64,000 nt of DNA from Sphingobium cloacae (GCF_002355855.1 NZ_AP017655.1:3289001-3353000), one strand, 5' to 3'; positions 9,374 through 18,222 are shown, numbered from the stretch's first letter. Notes: generated from the letters alone by a model not told the origin. Made by a program: numbers and translations.

Positions 9374-9649
9374 ATGCAGACATTCCTCGTCCTCCTCTAT
9401 CCGCTGGCGCTGGTCGGCATCGGCTGGGCGCTCTGGGGGCTGCGCTGGCACTGGGCGCTGCGCCTCCTCGCCCTGCTGGCCGTCGTGAGCATCGCCCCGG
9501 CCTTCTTCATCCTGCCGACCGTGCTCCGCCCGCCGCAGGGCTTCGACGATCTGGCGCGCGCCATCGGCTGGATGGCGCTGGGTGTCGGCGGAGCCGCCTG
9601 TTTCGCGGGCATCGGCCTGCGCTGCTGCATGAGGGCGCAGAGGCGATGA
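9374..9649 (+). CDS. small predicted membrane protein between rimM and trmD
   Basis: A 91-residue protein with three hydrophobic stretches (about residues 4-24, 28-50 and 64-86) and an Arg-rich C-terminal end. I do not recognise a named family. It starts 10 bases after rimM and its stop shares ATGA with the trmD start, so it is almost certainly a translated member of this operon. Codon usage looks like its neighbours. Its place inside the universally conserved rimM-trmD pair suggests a lineage-specific insertion; no function can be assigned. Confidence 0.75.
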   Translation: MQTFLVLLYPLALVGIGWALWGLRWHWALRLLALLAVVSIAPAFFILPTVLRPPQGFDDLARAIGWMALGVGGAACFAGIGLRCCMRAQRR

Positions 9650-10383
9650 GCTTCACCGCCCAGATCCTCACCCTCTATCCGGAGATGTTTCCGGGTCCCC
9701 TCGGCCATTCGCTCGCCGGACGGGCGCTGGCGGAGGGGAAGTGGGCCTGCGATCCCATCCACATCCGCGACTTCGCGACCGACAGGCACCGCACCGTGGA
9801 CGACACGCCGGCGGGCGGCGGCGCGGGCATGGTGCTGCGCGTCGACATTCTCGCCAGGGCCGTGGATCACGCACTGGAAAAGCGCCCCGACCTCCCCGTC
9901 ATCGCCATGACGCCGCGCGGCGCGCCGGTGACGCAGAAGCGGGTGAGGCAACTCGCGGCAGGGCCGGGGGCCACCCTTCTCTGCGGCCGTTTCGAGGGTT
10001 TCGACGAGCGGATTTTCGAAACCCGTGCCGTCGAACAGCTCTCCATGGGCGACATCATATTGTCGGGCGGGGAGATGGGCGCGCTGATGCTGCTCGACGC
10101 TTGCGTCCGGCTGCTTCCCGGTGTAATGGGCGCGGCTTCCAGCGGAGACGAGGAAAGCTTCGAAAGCGGCCTCCTCGAATATCCGCACTATACCCGGCCC
10201 GCTTTGTGGGAAGGGCGCACGATCCCTGAAGTGTTGCGATCGGGGGATCATGCGAAGATCGCCGCCTGGCGGAAACAAAGGGCGGAGGATGACACACGGC
10301 TAAGGCGGCCGGACCTTTGGGAACGCCATATCGGCGTTCGGGACCAGCCGCCCTCTGGCGCGCAACGCGAAAGTAAGGACTGA
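9646..10383 (+). CDS. trmD: tRNA (guanine37-N1)-methyltransferase
   Basis: SPOUT-class enzyme that makes m1G37 in tRNAs reading CNN codons and prevents +1 frameshifting. The 245-residue length fits. The trefoil-knot SAM site is visible in the segments [13 protein letters not shown] and [13 protein letters not shown], and the catalytic loop region [13 protein letters not shown] is intact. The start overlaps the preceding small gene by four bases, and rplS follows after 5 bases, as in most proteobacteria. Confidence 0.97.
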   Translation: MSFTAQILTLYPEMFPGPLGHSLAGRALAEGKWACDPIHIRDFATDRHRTVDDTPAGGGAGMVLRVDILARAVDHALEKRPDLPVIAMTPRGAPVTQKRVRQLAAGPGATLLCGRFEGFDERIFETRAVEQLSMGDIILSGGEMGALMLLDACVRLLPGVMGAASSGDEESFESGLLEYPHYTRPALWEGRTIPEVLRSGDHAKIAAWRKQRAEDDTRLRRPDLWERHIGVRDQPPSGAQRESKD

Positions 10384-10388
10384 GTTAA

Positions 10389-10757
10389 ATGAACTTGATC
10401 CAGCAGATCGAGGCCGAGAACATCGCGGCCCTCGCCAGGGATATTCCGGAATTCCGTCCGGGCGACACGCTGCGCGTCGGCGTGAAGGTCGTCGAAGGCG
10501 ACCGCAGCCGCGTCCAGAATTATGAAGGCGTGTGCATCGCCCGCTCGAACAAGGGCATGGGTTCCAACTTCACCGTTCGCAAGATTTCGTTCGGCGAAGG
10601 CGTGGAGCGTGTGTTCCCGCTCTATTCGCCCAACATCGATTCGATCACGGTGGTCCGCCGTGGCGTCGTGCGTCGCGCGAAGCTCTATTATCTGCGCGGC
10701 CGCACCGGCAAGCGCGCCCGCATCGCCGAGCGCCGCGACGTCCGCACCGAGGATTGA
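10389..10757 (+). CDS. rplS: 50S ribosomal protein L19
   Basis: Large-subunit protein at the 30S/50S interface. The 122-residue sequence is standard, with [20 protein letters not shown] near the N-terminus and the [20 protein letters not shown] block in the middle. It closes the ffh-rpsP-rimM-trmD cluster and is followed 36 bases later by an intrinsic terminator. Confidence 0.98.
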   Translation: MNLIQQIEAENIAALARDIPEFRPGDTLRVGVKVVEGDRSRVQNYEGVCIARSNKGMGSNFTVRKISFGEGVERVFPLYSPNIDSITVVRRGVVRRAKLYYLRGRTGKRARIAERRDVRTED

Positions 10758-10793
10758 TCCCCGACGCGCGGTTCGCGATGCCGTGAACATGAA

Positions 10794-10824
10794 CAGGCGG
10801 CGCTCCCGGAGCGCCGCCTGTTTT
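10794..10824 (+). terminator. intrinsic terminator after rplS
   Basis: Perfect 12-13 bp GC-rich stem: CAGGCGGCGCTCC at 10794-10806 pairs with GGAGCGCCGCCTG at 10808-10820, followed by TTTTCG. It ends the ffh to rplS transcript. Confidence 0.9.
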
Positions 10825-10863
10825 CGTTGGGCGGTTTTCGGCCATTTGCGGACACCCCTTCAT

Positions 10864-11003
10864 TCGTTCGGGCTGAGCGAAGTCGAAGCTGTCCACCGAA
10901 CGAAGTGAGGTGTTTACGCCTTCGCCAAGCTCAGGCGAACCCCCTTCGATTGCCTGCCAAGGCAGGCTCTCAGGACGGGCTTCGACTTCGCCCAGGGCGA
11001 ACC
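10864..11003. repeat. REP-like palindromic repeat cluster, copy 1
   Basis: Contains GTTCGGGCTGAGCGAAGTCG and, facing it, CTTCGACTTCGCCCAGGG with CGAAC ends, plus a partial internal unit around GCCAAGCTCAGGCGAAC. The same words recur at 43311, 52862, 56169 and 58839. It fills most of the 357-base space between rplS and the heme A synthase gene (10758-11114); apart from the rplS terminator and this repeat I see no gene there. Such elements are widespread in sphingomonads and form strong hairpins in RNA. Confidence 0.85.
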
Positions 11004-11114
11004 GGCGTGGATGTCTGGAACCTGCCCAAAGCCGGGCCATGATGGCCCGATAGGACATTCTGCCCCGCCGCGCCCTCTTGAATCCCGCCTGCCTTGGGCG
11101 CATGAACCCCGCCC

Positions 11115-12158
11115 ATGACCGCGACCGCTTTCCGTTCCGCCGCGCCTGGCGCGCGTCCTGCCTCCATCGCCCGCTGGCTGTTGATGGTGGCGGTGCTGGT
11201 CTTCTGCATGGTCGTGGTCGGCGGCATCACCCGCCTCACCGAATCGGGCCTGTCGATCACCCAATGGAAGCCGATCACCGGCGCCATTCCTCCGCTGACC
11301 CACGATCAATGGATGGAGGCCTTCCGCCTCTACCAGCAGATTCCCGAATATCAGCAGCTTCGGCAGGGCATGACCCTTTCCGACTTCCAGTTCATCTTCT
11401 TCTGGGAGTGGGTGCACCGCCTGCTCGGCCGTCTGATCGGCATCGCCTTCGCCGTGCCGCTGATCTGGTTCGCGGCGAAGCGGGCGATCCCGCAAGGCTA
11501 TGGCTGGCGGCTGGTGGCCCTGCTCGCGCTGGGCGGCCTGCAAGGCTTCATCGGCTGGTGGATGGTGACATCGGGCCTGTCGGTCCGTACCGATGTCAGT
11601 CATTACCGCCTCGCCGTCCACCTGCTGACCGCGCTCCTCATCATGGGCGCGTTGATATGGACTGCGCTCGACCTTCTCGCGCTCTCCCGCTACAGCCGCG
11701 CCCGGCCCGCCGTCTTGCGCCCCTTCGCGCTGCTGGCGCTGCTCATCCTGTTCGTGCAGCTTCTCTTCGGCGCGTTCACCGCCGGGCTGGACGCGGGCTA
11801 TGTGTCCAGCACATGGCCGCTGATGAACGATCATTTCGTTCCGGAGGGGATCGCATGGGCGGGCTCCGCCTGGGCGACGATTTCCAGCGATCCCTATCTG
11901 GTCCACTTCATCCATCGCTGGTGGGCGTGGATCGCGGCTCTGGCGCTTGTCATGCTGGCGCGCAAGGCGAAGCAGGCGGGCCGCCGCGCTCCTTCCGTGG
12001 CCATCAACGCAGCGGTGGGAACGCAGATCGTCCTCGGCATCGCCACCGTCCTGAGCGGCATAGACCTGACGCTTGCCGTGCTGCACCAGGCGGTGGGCGC
12101 GCTCGTGGTGGCGTCCGCCACATGGGGGGCGCACGCCATCGGCCAGCGCCGGGCATAA
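11115..12158 (+). CDS. ctaA: heme A synthase (COX15/CtaA family)
   Basis: Oxidises the C8 methyl of heme O to the formyl group of heme A, the cofactor of aa3-type cytochrome oxidase. The 347-residue polytopic protein has eight hydrophobic segments and the expected paired heme-ligand histidines: WEWVHRLLGRLIG and SHYRLAVHLL in the first half, FIHRWWAW and VLHQAVGALV in the second. The early GGITRLTESGLSI segment is a family hallmark. The N-terminus before residue 15 is short and polar, and translation from 11115 (MTATAFRSA) gives the alphaproteobacterial type-2 CtaA length. No oxidase subunit is adjacent. Confidence 0.95.
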   Translation: MTATAFRSAAPGARPASIARWLLMVAVLVFCMVVVGGITRLTESGLSITQWKPITGAIPPLTHDQWMEAFRLYQQIPEYQQLRQGMTLSDFQFIFFWEWVHRLLGRLIGIAFAVPLIWFAAKRAIPQGYGWRLVALLALGGLQGFIGWWMVTSGLSVRTDVSHYRLAVHLLTALLIMGALIWTALDLLALSRYSRARPAVLRPFALLALLILFVQLLFGAFTAGLDAGYVSSTWPLMNDHFVPEGIAWAGSAWATISSDPYLVHFIHRWWAWIAALALVMLARKAKQAGRRAPSVAINAAVGTQIVLGIATVLSGIDLTLAVLHQAVGALVVASATWGAHAIGQRRA

Positions 12159-12347
12159 GCCTATCGGTTCCCCCAGGGGAGCTTGTATCGCGGTGCGTCC
12201 GCTATTCGGATTGAACGCCTGGGCCACGGCTGCACGCCGTCGGTCAAAACCCGCCTTTGCGCCTCCCCGTCATTTTGATCTGTGACAAAGACATGTCGCG
12301 GATAATGCTGTTCCATGGGATATTATGGCTGGGGACGGAGGTGCGCC

Positions 12348-13034
12348 ATGCATATTCAACCGGGTGTCGTCGAAGGCGCCAAGATCGCCTTGAGCTATGC
12401 CACGGCGGCGGGGTCCGCCGCTTTGGCCGTCGGCATGGCGCGCGATACGATCAGGCTGGACGGCGGTTCGAGGGCGCTGGTGCTGCGCAGTATCGCCACC
12501 ACCCTTCTGGTGCTCTTTTTCTTCCAGATTCTCCCGCATTATGCGAGCGGCATTTCCGAAGTGCATTTCATCTTCGGGGCCACGCTCTACCTCATTTTCG
12601 GCGGCGGTCCGGCCGCGATCGGGCTGGCGCTGGGCCTGCTGGTGCAGGGCCTGCTGTTCCAGCCGCAGGATCTGCCGCAATATTTCATGAACGTGACCAC
12701 GCTCGTGGTGCCGCTCTACATCGTCACGCGGCTGGTTCGAAAGCTGGTTCCCGCCCATGCCCCCTATGTCGGGCTGCGCCTCTGGCAGGCGCTGGCGCTG
12801 GCCGCCGCCTATCAGGGCGGCATTATCCTGCTCGTCGCGTTCTGGGGCCTCTACGGTCAGGGTTTTGGGGCCGAAAATATGCACCAGATCGGCGTGTTCA
12901 TGGCGAATTATCTCGTCGTCATCATCGTCGAACCGGTCGTGACCATGGCCATGCTGGCCTTGGCGAAGCTTTTCGACCCGATGACGACCGGCCATCCGCT
13001 TTTCTACAACCGGCTTCATCACCCTGTCAGCTGA
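12348..13034 (+). CDS. solitary CbiM-type metal transporter permease
   Basis: A 228-residue polytopic protein of the energy-coupling-factor cobalt/nickel permease family (CbiM). The start at 12348 is chosen over an upstream in-frame ATG at 12315 because CbiM proteins need Met1-His2 at the very N-terminus for metal coordination, and here the protein begins MHIQPG. A second conserved block, SEVHFIFGATLYLIFG (around residue 70), supplies the internal histidine, and QDLPQYFMNVTTLVVPLY matches the family's later helix. The partner genes cbiN, cbiQ and cbiO are absent nearby. It converges on a CobN-like gene, which suggests a shared role in cobalt or tetrapyrrole metal handling; the ion is not proven. 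Confidence 0.8.
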   Translation: MHIQPGVVEGAKIALSYATAAGSAALAVGMARDTIRLDGGSRALVLRSIATTLLVLFFFQILPHYASGISEVHFIFGATLYLIFGGGPAAIGLALGLLVQGLLFQPQDLPQYFMNVTTLVVPLYIVTRLVRKLVPAHAPYVGLRLWQALALAAAYQGGIILLVAFWGLYGQGFGAENMHQIGVFMANYLVVIIVEPVVTMAMLALAKLFDPMTTGHPLFYNRLHHPVS

Positions 13035-13092
13035 CGGGCGGAGCGGCGGCGCGATCCGCCGCAAGGCCCGGCTTCGCGATCATCGCCCGAGG

Positions 13093-13122
13093 AGGGCTGG
13101 CCGTCAAACCGCCAGCCCTTCC
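13093..13122. terminator. hairpin between convergent cbiM-like and cobN-like genes
   Basis: AGGGCTGGC (13093-13101) pairs perfectly with GCCAGCCCT (13111-13119) around a 9-base loop. The T-tract is weak in both directions. It lies between two convergent stops and may serve both transcripts. Confidence 0.5.
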
Positions 13123-13125
13123 TGC

Positions 13126-16100
13126 CTATGCCGGTTCGGACGGCCGGGCCCTTTCCCGCCAGCGCCAGCCGCCCAGAAGCAGGGCGAACAGGATGGCGGG
13201 CCAGATCACATCCACGGGCGCCAGCGCCGGCGGCAGTGCCCTGGGCGCGGGCGGCGTCTTCGACGAGCGGTCCTCTTCCCGCATGACCTGTCCCTTGAGG
13301 GCTTCAGGCGCCTTGCGGTCCTGCCCGGTGCGCGGGGGCGCGGGGGAGGGGGGCGGCGTTCTTTCCGCCCGGACCCGCGCCCGTGACGGGGCCTGTGCTG
13401 ATCCGGCCTGCGCGGCTCCGCCTTGCCGGGCCGCGGGCGCCGCCGCCACCTTGCGGCCCCCGTCGCGCTCGGCCTTCTCGCGCGCATCGTTGCGCCGGGC
13501 GAACGCCTCCAGCTCCGCCGCTGCCGATTCGATGGAGCGGCCCATCGCCTTTTCCATGGCGGCACGGGCCTTCGCGATCAGCGGAGCGGGCACGCCCTGG
13601 CTCGCCGCCTGCTCCATCACATAGCGCAGCAGCCTGCCATTGCCGCAGGACACATCGGTGCAGTTCACGCCATGCGCGGCGACGCTGTCCAGATATTCGC
13701 GGACCAGCCGGCCGCGCGTCTTTGCATCCGCCTTCCAATAATCCTTGCGGATGGTCTCGATCATCCGGGCGGTGATGTCCTGATAGGCGAAGGGCGACTT
13801 GCTCTCGAAAAACTGCTTCATGCCGAGCTTCTGCCTGTCCTCGACATAGGTTTCGTAGGTGTGCTGCCACATGGCGTCGTCCACCGCATCGGTGACGGTG
13901 GCGTCCCAGCCCCAGAGATATTCGATGAATTCGCGCATGGCTCCGGCCCCGGCATAGCCTTCCTTCTGCATCCCCCTGATCCATGTCGGATTGACATAGC
14001 GCGACCGGAACTCGCGGCCGATGAACTCGTCGAGGCTCCGCATGGCCGGGCGGCCCGGATCGCGGCTGTCGGCGACCATCGTTTCGGGCGTCGTGCCGTC
14101 CACATTGCGCACGGCGGCGGCAAGCCCGCCCATATACATGAACATGTCGTCATTATCGAGCGCGCCATAAAGGGCCGTCGAGTTGGAATGGACCACCGTG
14201 TCGGTCCCCGACAGCGCCATGCGGAACACGTCCGGCATGGGCTGGCCCCAATAGCCGTTGCCGAAGCCATGGCCCATCTTGCGGATATAGTCGTTCGCGA
14301 AGCCCGCCTCGTCATCCCACGACCCGCTCTTGCCGATGATGGCGGAGGTGTTCAGATTATAATTGCCGGGCGGCTCGTCGAAGATGCGCACGCCCGCCAT
14401 CTTGTCCGCTTCCTTCGCGTCCACGCCCTTCGCGATCAGCGCGGAGCGGGTGGCGAGATAATGCTGCCGGACCTGATTGTCCGCCTCGTCCAGCGCCTTC
14501 ACCTTCTGGACCGCCTCGTCCATCAGGCGGGTGAGGTTGCCGAACAGGCCCTCCGACGCCGAGGCGATCACGATGTCGACACGGGGGCGACCGAGTTGTT
14601 CGCGCGGCACTACCTCCACGCCCGTCACCTTGCCGCGCTCGTCCCACACCGGCTTGGTGCCGAGCAGGTAGAATATCTGGGATTCCAGCACGCCTTCATG
14701 GCGCATCGTCTCGTCGCCCCAGATGACGAAGGAGACCTTGGCGGGATAGCGGCCATGCCTGCGTTTGAAATCCTGCAACATCTGCTCGGCCATCCGGGTG
14801 CCCATGTCCCATGCTGCGGGCTTGGGAATCTTGTCCGGGTCGATGCCGTAGAAATTGGCGCCGGTGGGATAGGCGTCCGGATTGCGGATCGGCTCGCCGC
14901 CCATGCCCGCGGGCACGAACCGGCCGCCCAGCGCGGTCATCAGCCCGTCCAGTTCGCGCGGACCGGACAGCAGGATGCGCTGCCTCATCTCTTGCGCCAA
15001 GACCTCGCGCCGGTCCGGCAGGCCGGAACGATCGACGCTGACGATCGCGTCCACCGTGCTCGTCACCGCATCGGGCTCCGGCACACGGCCGAAGGCGTGC
15101 AGGCCATAGGGGATCGTCTGGCCTTTCAGCTCAAGCAGATAATCCTCCACCTGATGCAGTTGCTCGTCCGTCCACGGTTTCGCGGGATCGAGCCCCAGAT
15201 CCTTGGCGATGCCCATCCGGCCCGCCGCCTCCCGCGCCTGTTTCGCATAGGCGGCGGCAAGCTCGGGATTCTTGGTTTCATTCTGGCTGTGGTCGTCGAT
15301 CAGTTCGCCCAGCTTCGCCAGATCCTCGGTCAGTCCCCCCGCGACGAAGGGCGGCACCATATGGTCGATCAGCGTGGCCATGCCGCGGCGGCGCGCCACC
15401 AGCCCTTCGCCGACGACATCGACATTGTAGATATAGGCATCGGGCAGGTCGGCGATCAGCGCGTCGGGCGCGTCCTCCTCGCCCAGCCCGGCGTCGCGCC
15501 CGTCCAGCCATTCCAGCGTGCCGTGCGTGCCGACATGGACGACCGCGTCGGCCTTGAAACCGTTGCGCAGCCATGCATAGCCCGCGACATATTGGTGATG
15601 CGGCGCCAGGTCCTTGGCGTGATACAGTTTTTCCAGGTCCTCGCCCCAGGCGCGCGACGGCTGCGGCGTCAATATGACCTTGCCGTAACGCACCAGCGGG
15701 ATGACATAATAGGTCTGCCCGTCCTTGCGCTCGGTCATCAGCCGGTTGTCCTCCGGCTGTCCCCAATCCTTGACGATCTTGTCGCGCAGCGGCGGCGCCA
15801 GCGCATCGAGCCAGCGGCGATAGTCCGTCACGGAAACCCGCTCCGCCTGTCCGAGCGCGAGCATCTCCTCCAGCTCTCCGGGCGCATCACCGCCGACATT
15901 GCGCGCCTTGGTGGTGATCTCGGCCAGCACCTCGTCGGGCGAGGGCAGCCTGTCCCCGACATCATAGCCCTCCGCCTTCATCCGCTTCAGGATGGTGGCG
16001 ATGGATTCGGCGACGTTGAGGTAGCTGGCCGCGATCCCGGCCTTTCCGGGCGGAAAATTATAATAGAGGATCGCGATGCGCTTCTCGCCATTGGGCTTGC

Positions 16101-17238
16101 GCGCCAGTTCGGCATAGCGCAGCGCGCGGCTGACGGCCATGGAGACGCGCGACGGGATCGGGCTGGTGATGACCGAATTCAGCCCCGTCAGCGGATCGGC
16201 GATCTTCTCCTTGGTGCCCACCACCGTCGGCGCGACGGTGCCCGCCAGTTCCGGCCCGGCCAGGTTGAACGTGCCTTCGAAGGCGGACAGGCCCTGGGGG
16301 GAGGAACGCCACTCCTGCTCGCTGCGGCCGTAAAGCGTGATGAGGTTGATGACCGGAATGCCGACCTGTTCCAGCAGCTTCGACGACTGGGTGTCGTTGA
16401 ACTGGAAGAACAGGCCCAGCCCGGCATCGGCGCGCGCATCCTTCCCCGTGCCGATCAGCTTGTGGAAGGCGACCGCGCCGGGATAGCCGAAGACGGGAAC
16501 GGCCTCGGCGCCCTGCTTCTCCACCTCGGCGACCAGCGCGTTGAGCAGGCGGGTGTCGCCCGTATAATAAGTGGCCTTGAAGAAGCCGATGGCGATGCGC
16601 GGCGCGCCGGGCTTCAGCTTCCCGTTTGCCGCCCGCCATGTCTGGAATGCGTCCCAGTCCGCGAAGACGCGGCCATTCTCGCCGTCGGGATAATAATAGC
16701 CGAAATCGAGCGAGGGCTGCGGCGCGGGCAGGGTGAAGCCCGTGACGCCCGCTTTGGTCAGCGCCAGTTCCATCAGGGCGCGCTGGTTCTGCGGGCCGCC
16801 ATGCTCCCAATAGGCGCGGGCCTGTTCGTCCCACTGGATGCCCTGCTGCCTGTAGGCGTCCGGGCCCTGCAACCCCTGGCCCACGCCCAGCACGGTGCCC
16901 CGCGCCTTCACCGTGGCGATAAGGTCGGTCTTCTTCTCGCTGTCGAAGCGGCGCAGCAACTGCTCGTTCATCACGTCATAGACCAGCACGTCGCTCGCCG
17001 CGATCCTCGCCGGGTCGGTCTCGTCGAAGGTCGATTCGGCGAGAAACTGAAGCTCGATCCGCCCCTTGAGGTCCGGCCGCGCCTCGATCAGCTTGCGATA
17101 GGCGGCGAGCGTGCCGGGAATATTGCCGTCCGAAAAAACGTAAGACAGCCGGATCGGGCGCGGCTCTTCCGCCCGCGCCGCCGCCGGCATCAGCGCCAGC
17201 GCAAGGAACAGCGCGCTAAGGAGCCGGAACAGGCGCAT
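13126..17238 (-). CDS. periplasmic, membrane-anchored CobN-like chelatase large subunit
   Basis: A 1370-residue member of the CobN/BchH/ChlH family, the large subunits of class I metal chelatases that hold the tetrapyrrole. Family blocks are VVHVGTHGTLEWLDGR (about residues 563-578), STALYGALDNDDMFMYMGGL (about 1010-1030) and NPTWIRGMQKEGYAG further on. Unlike cytoplasmic CobN it starts with a clear signal peptide (MRLFRLLSALFLALALMP, cleavage near ARA-EE) and ends with a Pro/Ala/Arg-rich linker (about 1250-1335) and one membrane segment (VIWPAILFALLLGGW), so the chelatase body should lie in the periplasm. No CobS/CobT or ChlI/ChlD ATPase is nearby; instead it overlaps a DUF2149 gene by 23 bases, downstream of an ExbB-like channel. 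Start 17238 is chosen from the signal peptide. Function as cobaltochelatase is unlikely; a dechelatase or tetrapyrrole-handling role is inferred. Confidence 0.9.
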   Translation of the reverse strand: MRLFRLLSALFLALALMPAAARAEEPRPIRLSYVFSDGNIPGTLAAYRKLIEARPDLKGRIELQFLAESTFDETDPARIAASDVLVYDVMNEQLLRRFDSEKKTDLIATVKARGTVLGVGQGLQGPDAYRQQGIQWDEQARAYWEHGGPQNQRALMELALTKAGVTGFTLPAPQPSLDFGYYYPDGENGRVFADWDAFQTWRAANGKLKPGAPRIAIGFFKATYYTGDTRLLNALVAEVEKQGAEAVPVFGYPGAVAFHKLIGTGKDARADAGLGLFFQFNDTQSSKLLEQVGIPVINLITLYGRSEQEWRSSPQGLSAFEGTFNLAGPELAGTVAPTVVGTKEKIADPLTGLNSVITSPIPSRVSMAVSRALRYAELARKPNGEKRIAILYYNFPPGKAGIAASYLNVAESIATILKRMKAEGYDVGDRLPSPDEVLAEITTKARNVGGDAPGELEEMLALGQAERVSVTDYRRWLDALAPPLRDKIVKDWGQPEDNRLMTERKDGQTYYVIPLVRYGKVILTPQPSRAWGEDLEKLYHAKDLAPHHQYVAGYAWLRNGFKADAVVHVGTHGTLEWLDGRDAGLGEEDAPDALIADLPDAYIYNVDVVGEGLVARRRGMATLIDHMVPPFVAGGLTEDLAKLGELIDDHSQNETKNPELAAAYAKQAREAAGRMGIAKDLGLDPAKPWTDEQLHQVEDYLLELKGQTIPYGLHAFGRVPEPDAVTSTVDAIVSVDRSGLPDRREVLAQEMRQRILLSGPRELDGLMTALGGRFVPAGMGGEPIRNPDAYPTGANFYGIDPDKIPKPAAWDMGTRMAEQMLQDFKRRHGRYPAKVSFVIWGDETMRHEGVLESQIFYLLGTKPVWDERGKVTGVEVVPREQLGRPRVDIVIASASEGLFGNLTRLMDEAVQKVKALDEADNQVRQHYLATRSALIAKGVDAKEADKMAGVRIFDEPPGNYNLNTSAIIGKSGSWDDEAGFANDYIRKMGHGFGNGYWGQPMPDVFRMALSGTDTVVHSNSTALYGALDNDDMFMYMGGLAAAVRNVDGTTPETMVADSRDPGRPAMRSLDEFIGREFRSRYVNPTWIRGMQKEGYAGAGAMREFIEYLWGWDATVTDAVDDAMWQHTYETYVEDRQKLGMKQFFESKSPFAYQDITARMIETIRKDYWKADAKTRGRLVREYLDSVAAHGVNCTDVSCGNGRLLRYVMEQAASQGVPAPLIAKARAAMEKAMGRSIESAAAELEAFARRNDAREKAERDGGRKVAAAPAARQGGAAQAGSAQAPSRARVRAERTPPPSPAPPRTGQDRKAPEALKGQVMREEDRSSKTPPAPRALPPALAPVDVIWPAILFALLLGGWRWRERARPSEPA

Positions 17239-17596
17239 GGGTGGGGTCGCCGTTCTTCTGGTCGGTTTCGGGCACATAGATGATCTGGCCGTTGGCGAGC
17301 CGGTAGGCCGCGCCCAGCCGCTCGCCATTGCCGGTGCCTGTGGCGCCCGACAGCTTGTAGGCCTTGATGACCTGCCCCTTCCTGACGACGATCTCCTGCT
17401 GCCCGCTGGCGTCGGTCCTGACCATCGTCATCTCGCCCTCGCCGCTCATCAGGTCGCCCATATTGTAGACCGAGAACAGCGTGATCATGAGGCCGACGAT
17501 GAAGACGATCGAGGCGTCGAACAGGTTGGCGACGCCCGCCAGCGGATCTTCCTCCGCCGGTTCGTCCGGCGGCGCGAGCTTGATGAACCGGCCCAT
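17216..17596 (-). CDS. DUF2149 protein, ExbD-like
   Basis: A 126-residue protein of the DUF2149 type. After a short acidic cytoplasmic part comes a single membrane segment (about residues 28-46) and a periplasmic domain. Asp27, in NLFDASIVFIVGL, sits at the cytoplasmic edge of the helix in the same place as the proton-path aspartate of ExbD/TolR, which suggests that it couples proton flow with the adjacent MotA/TolQ/ExbB-type channel. It begins one base into the stop of that channel gene (TGATG) and its own end overlaps the CobN-like gene by 23 bases, so the three are translationally coupled. The start at 17596 is fixed by this overlap. Confidence 0.82.
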   Translation of the reverse strand: MGRFIKLAPPDEPAEEDPLAGVANLFDASIVFIVGLMITLFSVYNMGDLMSGEGEMTMVRTDASGQQEIVVRKGQVIKAYKLSGATGTGNGERLGAAYRLANGQIIYVPETDQKNGDPTHAPVPAP

Positions 17597-18222
17597 CAGC
17601 GCCCCTCCATCTCGGCCACGACGACCTCGGCCAGGTAGCGCTGCTCGCGGATCGAGGCGCTGACCCAGCCCTGCCGCAGCACTACCAGCCCATAGGCGAC
17701 GGTGCCGGTGGCGAGGCCGATGATGGTGCTGGTGAAGGCGACGACCATCTGGCCCGCCATCGCGCCCAGATTGCCGCCCGCCATGGCGGCGAGCGAACTG
17801 CCCATCGGGATCAGCGTGCCGATCAGGCCGAGGCTCGGCCCCAGCTTCACCAGCGCGCGGGGGCCGTCCAGGCTGTGCCGCAGCCGCTCCTCCGCCTCGG
17901 CGACGACATTCTCCAGCCCGCCATGATGCAGCGCCTGCGTCCGGTCCAGCGCGCGGATCGCGGCGAGCAGCTTCGCCAGATGCACGGGCAGCGCGGCCTC
18001 GCGCGCGGGGTCGGCCCCCTCGTCCAGCACGCGGCCCTGCTGGAGCCAGCGCTTGAGGTCGAAACCGGCGCGCTCGCGGCGGCGGGCGACCGCTTCCACC
18101 AGATAGCGGCCGACATAGTAGAACATGAGCGCGACGCACAGCCACAGCATCAGGACGACCGGCAGGCGCAGCACCTGCCCCAGCGCGAACAGCCCGTTTT
18201 CGAGAATGTCCATGAATCTCAT
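17596..18222 (-). CDS. MotA/TolQ/ExbB-family proton channel
   Basis: A 208-residue inner membrane protein with an N-terminal helix (about residues 15-38), a cytoplasmic helical part, and two closely spaced helices in the family core: LGPSLGLIGTLIPMGSSLAA followed by VVAFTSTIIGLATGTVAYGL. This arrangement and the Thr/Gly-rich final helix are those of TolQ/ExbB stator proteins. With the DUF2149 protein it should form a proton-driven motor. The start at 18222 (MRFMDILENG) shares ATGA with the preceding gene; a longer upstream frame is inside that gene. No tonB or tolR gene is next to it, so it probably serves the CobN-like protein rather than general TonB energising. Confidence 0.88.
   Translation of the reverse strand: MRFMDILENGLFALGQVLRLPVVLMLWLCVALMFYYVGRYLVEAVARRRERAGFDLKRWLQQGRVLDEGADPAREAALPVHLAKLLAAIRALDRTQALHHGGLENVVAEAEERLRHSLDGPRALVKLGPSLGLIGTLIPMGSSLAAMAGGNLGAMAGQMVVAFTSTIIGLATGTVAYGLVVLRQGWVSASIREQRYLAEVVVAEMEGR

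Noticed and set aside
12159..12347. Cobalamin riboswitch upstream of the CbiM-like gene.
   Set aside because: A GGCCACGG word near 12220 is reminiscent of the core, but the flanking B12-box and stems are missing.
13126..17238. Calling the CobN-like protein an aerobic cobaltochelatase for cobalamin synthesis.
   Set aside because: It has a signal peptide and membrane anchor, and none of cobS, cobT or the cob pathway genes is adjacent.
13423..17283. A 1286-codon plus-strand open frame opposite the CobN-like gene.
   Set aside because: Composition (Arg, His, Gly, Asp, Gln-rich, no motif) is that of a shadow frame; the minus-strand frame carries all family motifs, a signal peptide and operon overlaps.
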